In this document: piece after piece, positions 1-7,387 of the stretch | Layout of the letters: each line of letters opens with the position of its first letter | Numbering within the stretch: the first letter of the stretch is position 1 | Position numbers and translations under genes: made by a program | The notes under the pieces: model-generated | Database searches by the model: none | What the model saw: only the letters and a program-made list of their open reading frames with translations | What the model was told of the DNA's origin: nothing | Assembly: GCA_965279285.1 (NCBI GenBank) | Contig: OZ257148.1 | Span: forward strand, 1,798,001 to 1,862,000 | Reading direction: 5' to 3' | Origin: G965279335 sp965279285 | GTDB lineage: Bacteria; Pseudomonadota; Gammaproteobacteria; DSM-16500 | DNA length: 64,000 nt

Positions 1-61
1 TTCTTATTTGCGATAAGATACCTAGATAGCAAGAGGTTGACAAGTATTTTTTATATAGAGT

Positions 62-194
62 GGTGGGCACGCTGCGCTTTGCTCACCCTACATTTTTGAG
101 TTTATGGTGGGGTGTTGTTTTTTTGGAAATGTGGGGTATGGCGCAATTTGATTGTATTAAAAATGTAGGGTGGGCAAAGCGCAGCGTGCCCACC
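62..194. repeat. Palindromic repeat pair with conserved centre (long form)
   Basis: Two inverted arms (62-92 and 164-194) of the repeat found throughout this window enclose about 70 bases. The centre is closely similar to the centres of the copies at 5268-5402 (reverse orientation) and 26516-26650, so this is a composite element rather than two independent arms. The left arm has one base change inside its core (GCTCACC instead of GCCCACC). Nothing coding is seen in 1-198. Confidence 0.9.
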
Positions 195-198
195 AGCT

Positions 199-1128
199 CT
201 ACTTAACCCGCCCCCCAACAGCAATATAAGATCCCAAAACAGTCGCAATTAATAATAAAGTTTGAAAAAATAAAATAGGCATTAATAAAGTCAATCCCAT
301 GTAGGCTGCTAAACTAATTAGTAAGCTACTAATAAAAACAGCCGTTACAAACCCACACCAGCGATAATAAAAGCTAATAAAAAATAAATTCATTAGCCAT
401 AGGCAAGATGAGGTAAGAATCATTAGCCAGGTTTGGCTCATCATAAGGCTAAAAACAAGCACAATAAGTGTGCATGATACAAGGCTTAATAACGTTTTAT
501 TTACATGTTTAAGTTGACTATATTGAGGAAAATAAGCATCCCAAGCGATCAGTGCAAAAGCAAAAATTAAGGTCCCATTAAAGTTAGCTAACCAAGCGCT
601 TATCCCATTTGAGATTGATGAATTATTTAAATAAAGTAGTAAGAAGCTAGACGTTGCTGTTAATATTCCACTAAATAAAAAAAACTTATTTAGGGTGGTT
701 ATTCGCTGAAATAATAGGGTAGGAGTAATAAATTGATGACTACCCCAGAGCAATAAAAAAGCCTGTAAACTATAAATAATTGCAGTATAGGTGGCAGTAG
801 CTAAGTTAGCGTGGTCGGTTAAAATAGTAGCGATAAAGCTACCTAAGGTTATGCCAGGTAAAACACTATAACCACGTAAAAACATAAAAGCACAAGCAGT
901 CCCGCTCGCAAAGTAAAGAGGAGTCGGTGATAAACTTAAGAAAGCAAAATTTAAACCCGTATATTGTAATAAAAAAACTAAGATATTTTCAAACAGTAAG
1001 CGAATATAACGCATTTTTTTAAATTGATAAGCTATGTTATTTGATGTTAAGGTTGTGCGCTCGTTAACAATAGTTAAGATGCGGTGCCATGAGTTATCGA
1101 GAGATGTTGAGAATTTAGATGTTATCAT
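199..1128 (-). CDS. MASE1-domain integral membrane protein without an output domain
   Basis: A 309-residue, very hydrophobic protein with about eight membrane segments after a roughly 40-residue N-terminal stretch. The segment LYFASGTACAFMFLRGY followed by LPGITLGSFIAT (about residues 70-100) is characteristic of the MASE1 membrane sensory domain. In most proteins MASE1 is joined to a GGDEF, histidine kinase or similar output domain. Here the protein ends directly after the membrane part, so it is either a stand-alone sensor/transport-like protein or the remains of a longer one. No clear Shine-Dalgarno sequence precedes the ATG. It is divergent from the methyltransferase gene at 1291 and lies between two repeat loci. 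The family call is fairly firm; the function is unknown. Confidence 0.7.
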   Translation of the reverse strand: MITSKFSTSLDNSWHRILTIVNERTTLTSNNIAYQFKKMRYIRLLFENILVFLLQYTGLNFAFLSLSPTPLYFASGTACAFMFLRGYSVLPGITLGSFIATILTDHANLATATYTAIIYSLQAFLLLWGSHQFITPTLLFQRITTLNKFFLFSGILTATSSFLLLYLNNSSISNGISAWLANFNGTLIFAFALIAWDAYFPQYSQLKHVNKTLLSLVSCTLIVLVFSLMMSQTWLMILTSSCLWLMNLFFISFYYRWCGFVTAVFISSLLISLAAYMGLTLLMPILFFQTLLLIATVLGSYIAVGGRVK

Positions 1129-1189
1129 AAGGGGTTATTTTGCTTATCAATCAAGTGAGAGTAAAGAAGTTTTTTCATAACTATTTATT

Positions 1190-1261
1190 GGTGGACACGC
1201 TTCGCTTTATCCACCCTACAAAAAATAAAATGTAGGGTGGGCAAAGCGCAGCGTGCCCACC
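1190..1261. repeat. Palindromic repeat pair (short loop)
   Basis: Inverted arms at 1190-1220 and 1231-1261, separated by 10 A/T-rich bases, would form a hairpin of about 30 bp. The left arm is diverged at four positions, so the stem is imperfect. It lies 30 bases upstream of the methyltransferase start. Confidence 0.9.
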
Positions 1262-1290
1262 AACTTTGACATTTTTTTCTAAGGATAGAT

Positions 1291-1890
1291 ATGATTCCTT
1301 CTGTTATCAATAAAACATTATTATTTCAACGTTACCTCAGTGTGCTTTATTCTGAAAAACCGTTATTGCCTTTACCAGCAGATCAAAAACAATTTTCTCA
1401 AATTTATGGTGAAATTTTACCTGAAAGTGTGGATAAATTACTGACTCTTTTCCCGTTGACTAAAGATGATATTTTTGTTGATTTAGGCTCGGGTACCGGA
1501 AAAATTCCTTTACAAGTTTTTTTATGCTCAGAAGTAAAAGAATCACGTGGTATTGAGTTAGCAGTTAATTTACATGATTATGCCATGCAAGTAGCAGAGC
1601 AAGTTGCAAATGATTTACCTGATTTTTATAAAAATAATAGAAAATTAAACTTTTTTTGCGGTAATTTTCTAGAATTTTCCTTAAGTGATGTGACAGTTGT
1701 TTGGTTTAACTCCGTTTGTTTTACGCAAGATTTTTTAAATCAAGTGAGTCAGATTATTGACTCTAATCTTAGTATTCATACCGTGATTACACTGAGACCT
1801 TTATGTGCTTTAAAAAGATTAAATTTTAAAAAAGCCGTACGCATTGAAGGTTCGTGGGATTCTGCTTTATGTTATGTCTATAAAATATAG
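1291..1890 (+). CDS. DOT1-like class I SAM-dependent methyltransferase
   Basis: A 199-residue soluble protein. Residues 62-71 (FVDLGSGTGK) are a SAM-binding motif I, followed by SRGIEL (motif II, acidic residue binding the ribose). FFCGNFLEF and VVWFNSVCF follow in the order and spacing of the DOT1 family, where they read as GDFL and the VNN-type motif. DOT1 proteins methylate histone H3 Lys79 in eukaryotes. Bacterial relatives exist, some in intracellular pathogens, so the substrate here could be a host protein, but a bacterial target is equally possible. The start is supported by AAGGA five bases before the ATG. There is no signal peptide. The gene stands alone between repeats. The methyltransferase fold is confident; the DOT1 assignment is moderate. 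Confidence 0.7.
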   Translation: MIPSVINKTLLFQRYLSVLYSEKPLLPLPADQKQFSQIYGEILPESVDKLLTLFPLTKDDIFVDLGSGTGKIPLQVFLCSEVKESRGIELAVNLHDYAMQVAEQVANDLPDFYKNNRKLNFFCGNFLEFSLSDVTVVWFNSVCFTQDFLNQVSQIIDSNLSIHTVITLRPLCALKRLNFKKAVRIEGSWDSALCYVYKI

Positions 1891-1952
1891 TTGTGTGGAT
1901 TTTGCATTTAATATATTTTCTCTTATAAATAATTTGGTTGTATTATTGGTTT

Positions 1953-1982
1953 GGTGGGCACGCTGCGCTTTGCCCACCCTAC
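1953..1982. repeat. Single palindromic repeat arm
   Basis: One unpaired copy of the core arm, itself able to form an 8-bp stem (GGTGGGCA with TGCCCACC). It ends 28 bases before the thymidine kinase start, so it lies in that gene's leader or promoter region. Confidence 0.85.
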
Positions 1983-2010
1983 GTTAACGTGTAGCTAAAA
2001 GGAGTTATCG

Positions 2011-2604
2011 GTGGCAAAGCTTTATTTCTATTATTCCGCGATGAATGCAGGAAAAAGTACTATTTTGTTACAATCAGCTTATAACTATCAAGAGCGTGGA
2101 ATTGATACTTTATTATTTATTCCGGCAGTTGATAGGCGCTATGGCCAAGGTAAAATTCATTCTCGGATTGGCTTAACTGCAGATGCGGTTTCATTTGATG
2201 AGCAATTTGATTTATTTACCTATGCACAAAATGAACAGCTTAAAAATTCTAAATTGGGTTGCGTGTTAATTGATGAAGCGCAGTTTTTAACCAAAAATCA
2301 AGTCGCTATGCTAACAGATATCGTTGATAAACTCAATCTTCCGGTTTTAGCGTATGGAATACGCAGTGATTTTTTGGGTGAACCTTTTAGCGGAAGCCTT
2401 TATTTATTAGTGTGGGCTGATAATCTCGTGGAAATTAAAACCATCTGTCATTGTGGACGAAAAGCTACGATGAATGCTCGAATTGATGCCCAAGGTTGCA
2501 GAGTTACCGCAGGTGAGCAGATACAAATTGGTGGAAATGAGAAATATGTCGCTATGTGTCGAAAACACTTTAAAAAGGCCCAGATTGAGGGCCTAGCCGA
2601 GTGA
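2011..2604 (+). CDS. tdk: Thymidine kinase
   Basis: Phosphorylates thymidine with ATP in the pyrimidine salvage pathway (cytoplasm). The 197-residue length is usual for the bacterial type II enzyme. The Walker A loop AMNAGKST is at residues 10-17, the Walker B-type LIDEAQF is near residues 87-93, and the zinc-binding lid cysteines are in CHCGRK (about 145) and near the C-terminus (MCRKH). Translation starts at GTG, supported by AAGGAG six bases upstream. The 3' end overlaps the convergent cyclic-nucleotide-binding gene by 12 bases. Confidence 0.95.
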   Translation: MAKLYFYYSAMNAGKSTILLQSAYNYQERGIDTLLFIPAVDRRYGQGKIHSRIGLTADAVSFDEQFDLFTYAQNEQLKNSKLGCVLIDEAQFLTKNQVAMLTDIVDKLNLPVLAYGIRSDFLGEPFSGSLYLLVWADNLVEIKTICHCGRKATMNARIDAQGCRVTAGEQIQIGGNEKYVAMCRKHFKKAQIEGLAE

Positions 2605-3054
2605 TTCTTTTGTGCCTAAGACTTCTTCAGCATTTTTGCGCATGACTTGAGTTACATGCGGATAGGCTAAAGCAAAGCCGTGAAACTCCGCTAGGCTTAG
2701 GCGTAATGCGGTTACTTCAGAAGTAGCGACGACAGTGGCTGTTCTTAAGCCAGATAAAGAATAAAAACCTGTTTCATTTAGTCCTATTGCATTACCAGGG
2801 CCGAGAGTGGCGAGTGATTGTATTTTTGGAGCTTTGTTTTCAATGGTAATGTGTTGGACATCAGCTTGACCGCTTAAAATAAGATAAACGCTATCAACAT
2901 GCTCACCTTCGGTAACAATGGTTTCATTAGCTGGAATATGTACTTCATGAAATAGCTCAGCTAATTGGTTTACTTCATCGTCAGTCAGCTGCGAAAAGCA
3001 GGCTTGCTTTTTTACCTGTGCTTGCTTTAATGCTGAATCAATTACAATATCCAT
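2593..3054 (-). CDS. Cyclic nucleotide-binding domain protein
   Basis: A single CRP-type cNMP-binding beta-roll, about residues 20-145 of 153. The core LILSGQADVQ, LGPGNAIGLNE and a later RTATVVATSEVTALRL stretch follow the family pattern. No helix-turn-helix follows, so it is not a CRP-type transcription factor. It may be a small sensor or regulatory subunit. An ATG at 3078 would add eight residues, but the ATG at 3054 is preferred because GAGG lies eight bases before it, while nothing like a ribosome site precedes the outer one. It is convergent with tdk, overlapping by 12 bases. The arginine normally contacting the cyclic nucleotide phosphate is not clearly present, so ligand binding is uncertain. 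Confidence 0.8.
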   Translation of the reverse strand: MDIVIDSALKQAQVKKQACFSQLTDDEVNQLAELFHEVHIPANETIVTEGEHVDSVYLILSGQADVQHITIENKAPKIQSLATLGPGNAIGLNETGFYSLSGLRTATVVATSEVTALRLSLAEFHGFALAYPHVTQVMRKNAEEVLGTKESLG

Positions 3055-3108
3055 ATTTTGATCCTCAAGATAGGTCATATATTAAATATAGCACTAGTAT
3101 GGCGAATG

Positions 3109-3810
3109 TTACAGTGCATTAATGGATTTTTGTAATTGATCCGCTCTTACTTCACCTAATAAAAAATAAATTGGGCTAGTGGCTGGAGAAATAGTTTTTC
3201 CAACAAAAAATACGGGGGTCGCTTTTAAACCTAAATTTTGAGCGAGGTGTTGATTATTTTTAATTTGTTGTGCGATAGCTTTGCTATTGATGTCGGTTTT
3301 AAATTGTTTTAGATCTAAACCTAGGCTTGTAGCAATGTTTAAGACTTTCGCTTCAGTTAAACCTTTGCCAGCATTCATGAGTGCGGCATGGAATTCTAAG
3401 TATTTTCCCTGATTTTGAGCAGCAAGTGCTGCCTTAGCAGCGTAGTTTGACATGGTTCCAAAAATGGGGAACTCTTTAAATACAATACGTAGGTCAGGAT
3501 TTGCTTTTATTAAATTATTAACAGCGGAGTTCATGTTTACTGAGTGTAAACAGCGAAAATCAAAAAGCTCAACTAATGTAATTTTACCGTTAGGGTTTCC
3601 CGCAGTAGGGTTAGTGTTATCGTGAAATAAGGCTTCGGCATTATTTTTAATAATTGCTTGGCTGGGAATAAGTTGTTGTGGTTTGGGAGCTTTATTAGTT
3701 TGCGTGGGGTCAAAGCCCATTAAATCAATGTCGTTATTAGCGTAAATACCTGTATAAATACCGAGTCCTTGGACTAAAAATATAGTGAGTAGTAATTGTT
3801 TGAGTTTCAT
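3109..3810 (-). CDS. Com1-like DsbA-family thioredoxin-fold protein, single active-site cysteine
   Basis: A 233-residue exported protein with an N-terminal signal peptide (cleavage likely near residue 24). The DsbA-like thioredoxin domain covers about residues 70-230 and includes the cis-proline region (KATPVFFVG). It resembles the Com1 / 27-kDa surface antigen group of Coxiella and Legionella. The usual CxxC active site is C87-L-H-S90 here: the second cysteine is replaced by serine. That would prevent normal dithiol oxidation but permits a monothiol isomerase- or trap-like role. The location is probably periplasm or outer membrane. GGAGAG lies upstream of the ATG. It sits 54 bases from the cNMP-binding gene on the same strand. 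Confidence 0.8.
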   Translation of the reverse strand: MKLKQLLLTIFLVQGLGIYTGIYANNDIDLMGFDPTQTNKAPKPQQLIPSQAIIKNNAEALFHDNTNPTAGNPNGKITLVELFDFRCLHSVNMNSAVNNLIKANPDLRIVFKEFPIFGTMSNYAAKAALAAQNQGKYLEFHAALMNAGKGLTEAKVLNIATSLGLDLKQFKTDINSKAIAQQIKNNQHLAQNLGLKATPVFFVGKTISPATSPIYFLLGEVRADQLQKSINAL

Positions 3811-3844
3811 AAGGTTTCACTCTCCGTGTGGGTTAATTGTTTGT

Positions 3845-3970
3845 GTAACTATTCGGCAGCTAAGAAGTTTGGTGGGCACGCTGCGCTTTGCCCACCCTAC
3901 AAAATCTTGTCATGCCAGCGTGCTTCTAGCTGGCATCTAGTAGGTGGGCAAAGCGCAACGTGCCCACCAA
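3845..3970. repeat. Palindromic repeat pair containing a second hairpin
   Basis: Inverted arms 3871-3901 and 3941-3968, with the left arm extended outward by the GTAACTATTCGGCAGC sequence from 3845. The loop contains a different hairpin with an 8-bp perfect stem (ATGCCAGC 3912-3919 with GCTGGCAT 3929-3936). Part of that motif recurs near 12673-12685. It lies upstream of the Com1-like gene and downstream of the small secreted-protein gene. Confidence 0.85.
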
Positions 3971-3980
3971 ACTAACCAAG

Positions 3981-4319
3981 CTATTTTACAACTTTAAAAT
4001 CAGTTATTGAATCAGCCGCTATCATTTCCTCATGTGCCTCACAAGGAGGTATGTGCTGACAGATTTTTATTTTTTTAGTTGTAATCTCTAATTTTTTGCC
4101 TTGCCATAACTGCGTTTCTTTAAGACTATCATTACTTAAACATAAATTTTTATCAGGGCGAGTGTTAACCACATAGTTTGTTTCAATAATTTTGTTATTT
4201 TTGTTTTCTGTGCCGCTGATCCAGCAATAATCGCCGACCTCAACAGATTTCACGGTGAAGAGAGCAGCATGGCTAACAGTAAAAAACAATAATCCACAGA
4301 TGAGTAATAAATATTTCAA
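3981..4319 (-). CDS. Small secreted protein of unknown function
   Basis: A 112-residue protein with a clear signal peptide (MKYLLLICGLLFFTVSHA). The mature part is about 94 residues with four cysteines (YCW, LCL and the C-x(5)-C of ICQHIPPC), consistent with two disulfides in the periplasm. I do not recognise the family. It lies 50 bases downstream of the M15 peptidase gene on the same strand and may be cotranscribed with it. Confidence 0.65.
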   Translation of the reverse strand: MKYLLLICGLLFFTVSHAALFTVKSVEVGDYCWISGTENKNNKIIETNYVVNTRPDKNLCLSNDSLKETQLWQGKKLEITTKKIKICQHIPPCEAHEEMIAADSITDFKVVK

Positions 4320-4369
4320 GCTGTAAGCCTCCAGATGATGTTTAAAACACAGTCTATTTTTATTATACG

Positions 4370-5185
4370 CTAACGATTTTTTATGTCTAATAATTCAGGG
4401 CGATATTCAAAGTGTTGAGTGTCATAATGATACCATTTTCCTCCCCAAATAAAGCCATATTTTTCAAAAATAGCCACAATGGCTGGTGGAATCGTGTTTT
4501 TATAAGAAAGTTTAGTTCTTTCATCAATCATCATTTGATGTTTTTCAAGATCCCATTGCCAATAGTTAGCTTCCTTGGAGTTGATATCAATGGAAATGCC
4601 AAAACTATGTGTACTTAAACGTTGTGTGTTCGCTATCATCCGTTGTTTATATGCGCCACCAGGAGCAGCTAAGTATTTTAAAAATTCTGGATGATGTTGT
4701 ACTAATTTTTCTAGTTCGTCGGAGATGAGTGATAGCTTTTTATCAATGGCATTTGTGGTCGTTACTTGTAAAGGATATTGATATCTAAAAAACTTGGGTA
4801 GCCAATAAATTGTAGTTAATTTACTTATTCTCTTAGTTGAGGACTCGCCATACATTTTAAGAAAAAAAGGCTGATAGCGATAACGACCAGGATCTGTGCT
4901 AGGTTTCTCAGCAGAAAAATGAGTTGGGTAATGGACATCAATAAGCTGATCAGCCAGTGAAGTGGAATTTAATTTTTTATCAATGCGTGTATGTAGCGTG
5001 CCGAGTGACATTTTTGTTCCGTCTGACCAAAGAATAAAATCGCTATTAGCCGATTTAATTTGTTCAGGGTAGGCTTGTTGTAATTGTTGAAGCTCGATTG
5101 TTTGTGAATATAACGGCAGAGGCCATGCAAAAAAGGCTATCAAAGCAGACTGAGAAAAAAAGCTTATTTGGCGATGCAGAAACAT
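4370..5185 (-). CDS. M15-family D-alanyl-D-alanine carboxypeptidase (VanY-like)
   Basis: A 271-residue exported zinc peptidase predicted to trim D-Ala from peptidoglycan stem peptides. The N-terminal hydrophobic segment (about residues 8-27) is a signal peptide or anchor. The catalytic domain is C-terminal: H193 and D200 in STHSFGISIDIN and H258 in YDTQHFEYRPE are the expected zinc ligands, and the ending GFIWGGKWYHYD is typical of the VanY/M15 group. GGAG precedes the ATG by nine bases. The small secreted-protein gene follows. The exact bond cleaved cannot be told from sequence; carboxypeptidase is the family norm. Confidence 0.85.
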   Translation of the reverse strand: MFLHRQISFFSQSALIAFFAWPLPLYSQTIELQQLQQAYPEQIKSANSDFILWSDGTKMSLGTLHTRIDKKLNSTSLADQLIDVHYPTHFSAEKPSTDPGRYRYQPFFLKMYGESSTKRISKLTTIYWLPKFFRYQYPLQVTTTNAIDKKLSLISDELEKLVQHHPEFLKYLAAPGGAYKQRMIANTQRLSTHSFGISIDINSKEANYWQWDLEKHQMMIDERTKLSYKNTIPPAIVAIFEKYGFIWGGKWYHYDTQHFEYRPELLDIKNR

Positions 5186-5267
5186 GGGGTGCTGCTCCCT
5201 GACTGCTAATATTTTTATATTAACTTAGGTTATCTATTTTGTCATTATTATGGTAGTCAAAGAGTTT

Positions 5268-5402
5268 GGTGGGCACGCTACGCTTTGCCCACCCTACATT
5301 TTTAATACAATCAAATGGTGGCATACCCCACATTTCACCAAAAATATAACACCCCGCCATAAATTCAAAAACGTAGGGTGGGCAAAGCGCAGCGTGCCCA
5401 CC
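5268..5402. repeat. Palindromic repeat pair with conserved centre (long form), interrupted by the intron
   Basis: Arms 5268-5298 and 5372-5402 enclose the same 70-base centre as the copies at 62-194 and 26516-26650, in reverse orientation relative to them. The arm's outer flank continues as CCAAACTT to 5408. The group II intron then begins, and the rest of the flank (GGCTACTGAATAGTTAC) resumes at 7300 after it. Short reading frames across the element, on both strands, are artefacts of the repeat. Confidence 0.9.
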
Positions 5403-5408
5403 AAACTT

Positions 5409-7296
5409 GTGCGCCAAGCATGGCGCAGCTCTAGGCGGTGCAAGTCCGCTGCACGCCGTGGAGATCGGAAGTGCGAGTCTAGGCAAGGGTGTTCACCGGG
5501 AGGTGGAATCTGAAGGAAGCCGATGACGTAATAAAGTGATGACGAACAGAAACTGGATATAAGGCTGTTTAAACGGGGTAATCTGGCATGTGACAGAGAA
5601 GCCCAATAATCGACCGCAAGTGTAAGCAGTAGATCCAGCATAACTTTATGAAAGAGTTGCGTCTTACCTTGGGAGATCTCATGAACTGTTTGTTGAATAC
5701 AAACTATTAACAAAGGAATTTGTTGAGATGGTGAGTGAGAAGTCAGCAGAAGGCATAGTACGTAAGTTTTTTTTTACGGAAGGCCTGAATAAGTTAAACA
5801 GTGTAAAGATCAAATAACTTTTCTGAAATGGAGTTGTAGAAAGTGATGAATGATGAAAGTAGTTTCACGACATCTGCCAAAATGGATACGAATGCCCAGC
5901 GTATGGGAGCTAGATTATCTGAGGAACAACAAATCAAGAAAGCGTTATTTGAAGATAACTCACTGACGAGTGGCTTGATGGAAAAGATTTGTGATCGTAA
6001 GAATCTTAACCTGGCATATAAACGTGTGAAAGCAAATAAAGGAGGGCCAGGTGTAGACGGAATGACAGTCGACGATCTGGGAAAATTTATTGCCGAACAC
6101 AAAGAAAGATTACTTGAATCATTGTTGTGTGGGAGCTATCAACCGCAACCCGTGCGTGAGGTAGAAATACCAAAGCCAGGAGGAGGAATAAGGCAGCTAG
6201 GTATTCCGACAGTGGTGGATAGACTAGTACAACAAGCGATATTGCAAGTACTGCAACCGATATTTGAAACGAAATTTTCTACAAGTAGTTTTGGATTCCG
6301 GCCATGGAGAAGTGCACATCAAGCGATAAAACAAGCACAGGCGCATGTGCAAAGTGGAAATCGAGTGGTGGTAGACCTTGATCTTGAGAAGTTCTTTGAT
6401 CGAGTCAATCACGACATATTGATGTCAAAACTTGCAAAAGTAATCGAAGACAAAAGGGTTCTGAGGATTATCCGTGCATTCTTGAATGCAGGGATAATGC
6501 GACAAGGTGTGTGTATAGAACGAGTAGAAGGGACCCCACAAGGGGGTCCGCTATCACCGTTATTATCAAACATCATGTTGGATGAGCTGGATAAAGAGTT
6601 GGAGAAACGAAACCACAAATTCTGCCGCTATGCAGATGACTGCAATGTTTACGTCAAAACATTGCGAGCAGGAGAGAGAGTGATGGAATCGTTAAAACAA
6701 TTTCTAACAAGCAAACTAAATCTCAAGGTAAACGAAGGGAAAAGCAGTGTATCGAAAGTGACAGAAAGACAATTTCTGGGGTTTAGAATACTGCAAAACG
6801 GCAAGATTAATCTATCCAAGAAAAGCGAAGCAAGAGTGAAAGATGCGATACGCCTGATCACGAAACGCAGTCGAGGAAGAAGTTTAGAATGTGTTATATC
6901 AGAACTAAACAAGAAACTCGTCGGATGGATAAATTATTTCAAGCTGATAGACAGACCTGAGCAACTAAGAGATCTTGATAGCTGGATACGCCGCAAACTA
7001 AGATGCTATCGATTAAAGCAACGAAAGAAGTATTACTCGATAGTTAAATTTCTGATTGAGCTTGGGTCGAATGTGCAGAGCGCATATAACACGGCGAGTT
7101 CAGGAAAAGGTTGGTGGCGACTATCAGCAACTCCGGCGCTTCATCAGGCATTGTCAAATGCATGGTTTGAGAAACAAGGATTAATCAATCTGGAACAACG
7201 AGCGATGTCGTTAAAGATTTAACTTAAACCGCCGTATGCGACATCGCACGTGCGGTGGTGTGAGAGGACGGGATCGTGAGATCCCTCCTACTCGAT
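5409..7296 (+). mobile_element. Group II intron, apparently full length
   Basis: The 5' end is GTGCGCC, followed by a GCGCCA/TGGCGC hairpin and the structured domain I-III region up to about 5840. A reverse transcriptase/maturase gene fills 5843-7222. The 3' end has a domain V-like hairpin (about 7228-7260, CCGCCGTATGCG paired with CGCACGTGCGGTGG) and a domain VI-like stem (GGGATC/GATCCC, about 7270-7285) ending CTACTCGAT. Joining bases 5408 and 7297 restores a repeat flank of the same length as intact copies (CCAAACTT then TTTGGCTACTGAATAG, against CCAAACTTTCTAGCTGCTG elsewhere). This fixes both boundaries. The intron is 1888 bp. It looks intact and could be active. Confidence 0.9.
5843..7222 (+). 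CDS. ltrA: Group II intron reverse transcriptase/maturase
   Basis: A 459-residue intron-encoded protein. The reverse transcriptase domain covers about residues 50-330, with PKPGGGIRQLGIPTV, SSFGFRPWRSAHQAI, DLDLEKFFDRVNHD, GTPQGGPLSPLLSN and the catalytic YADD in CRYADDCNVYV. The maturase (domain X) region includes KLVGWINYFKL. The C-terminus GKGWWRLSATPALHQALSNA is typical of compact bacterial intron proteins. No HNH endonuclease domain follows, so insertion would depend on nicked or replicating DNA. GGAG lies upstream of the ATG. It promotes splicing and mobility of the surrounding intron. Retron or diversity-generating types are excluded by domain X and the flanking intron RNA. Confidence 0.95.
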   Translation: MMNDESSFTTSAKMDTNAQRMGARLSEEQQIKKALFEDNSLTSGLMEKICDRKNLNLAYKRVKANKGGPGVDGMTVDDLGKFIAEHKERLLESLLCGSYQPQPVREVEIPKPGGGIRQLGIPTVVDRLVQQAILQVLQPIFETKFSTSSFGFRPWRSAHQAIKQAQAHVQSGNRVVVDLDLEKFFDRVNHDILMSKLAKVIEDKRVLRIIRAFLNAGIMRQGVCIERVEGTPQGGPLSPLLSNIMLDELDKELEKRNHKFCRYADDCNVYVKTLRAGERVMESLKQFLTSKLNLKVNEGKSSVSKVTERQFLGFRILQNGKINLSKKSEARVKDAIRLITKRSRGRSLECVISELNKKLVGWINYFKLIDRPEQLRDLDSWIRRKLRCYRLKQRKKYYSIVKFLIELGSNVQSAYNTASSGKGWWRLSATPALHQALSNAWFEKQGLINLEQRAMSLKI

Positions 7297-7387
7297 TTTG
7301 GCTACTGAATAGTTACATTGTGATGCCATTTGTGCCTGATTTATGGTTAAATGTCCGCTATTATCTAGTCGTACGGAGCAATAAATA

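Noticed and set aside
5220..5713. Overlapping reading frames of 87-139 residues on both strands around 5220-5713
   Set aside because: They translate the palindromic repeat (VGWAKRSVPTKL-type peptides) and the structured 5' part of the group II intron; no ribosome sites and no protein-like composition.
5843..7222. Retron or diversity-generating reverse transcriptase
   Set aside because: The domain X/maturase region and the surrounding intron RNA ends identify a group II intron protein; no template/variable repeat is present.
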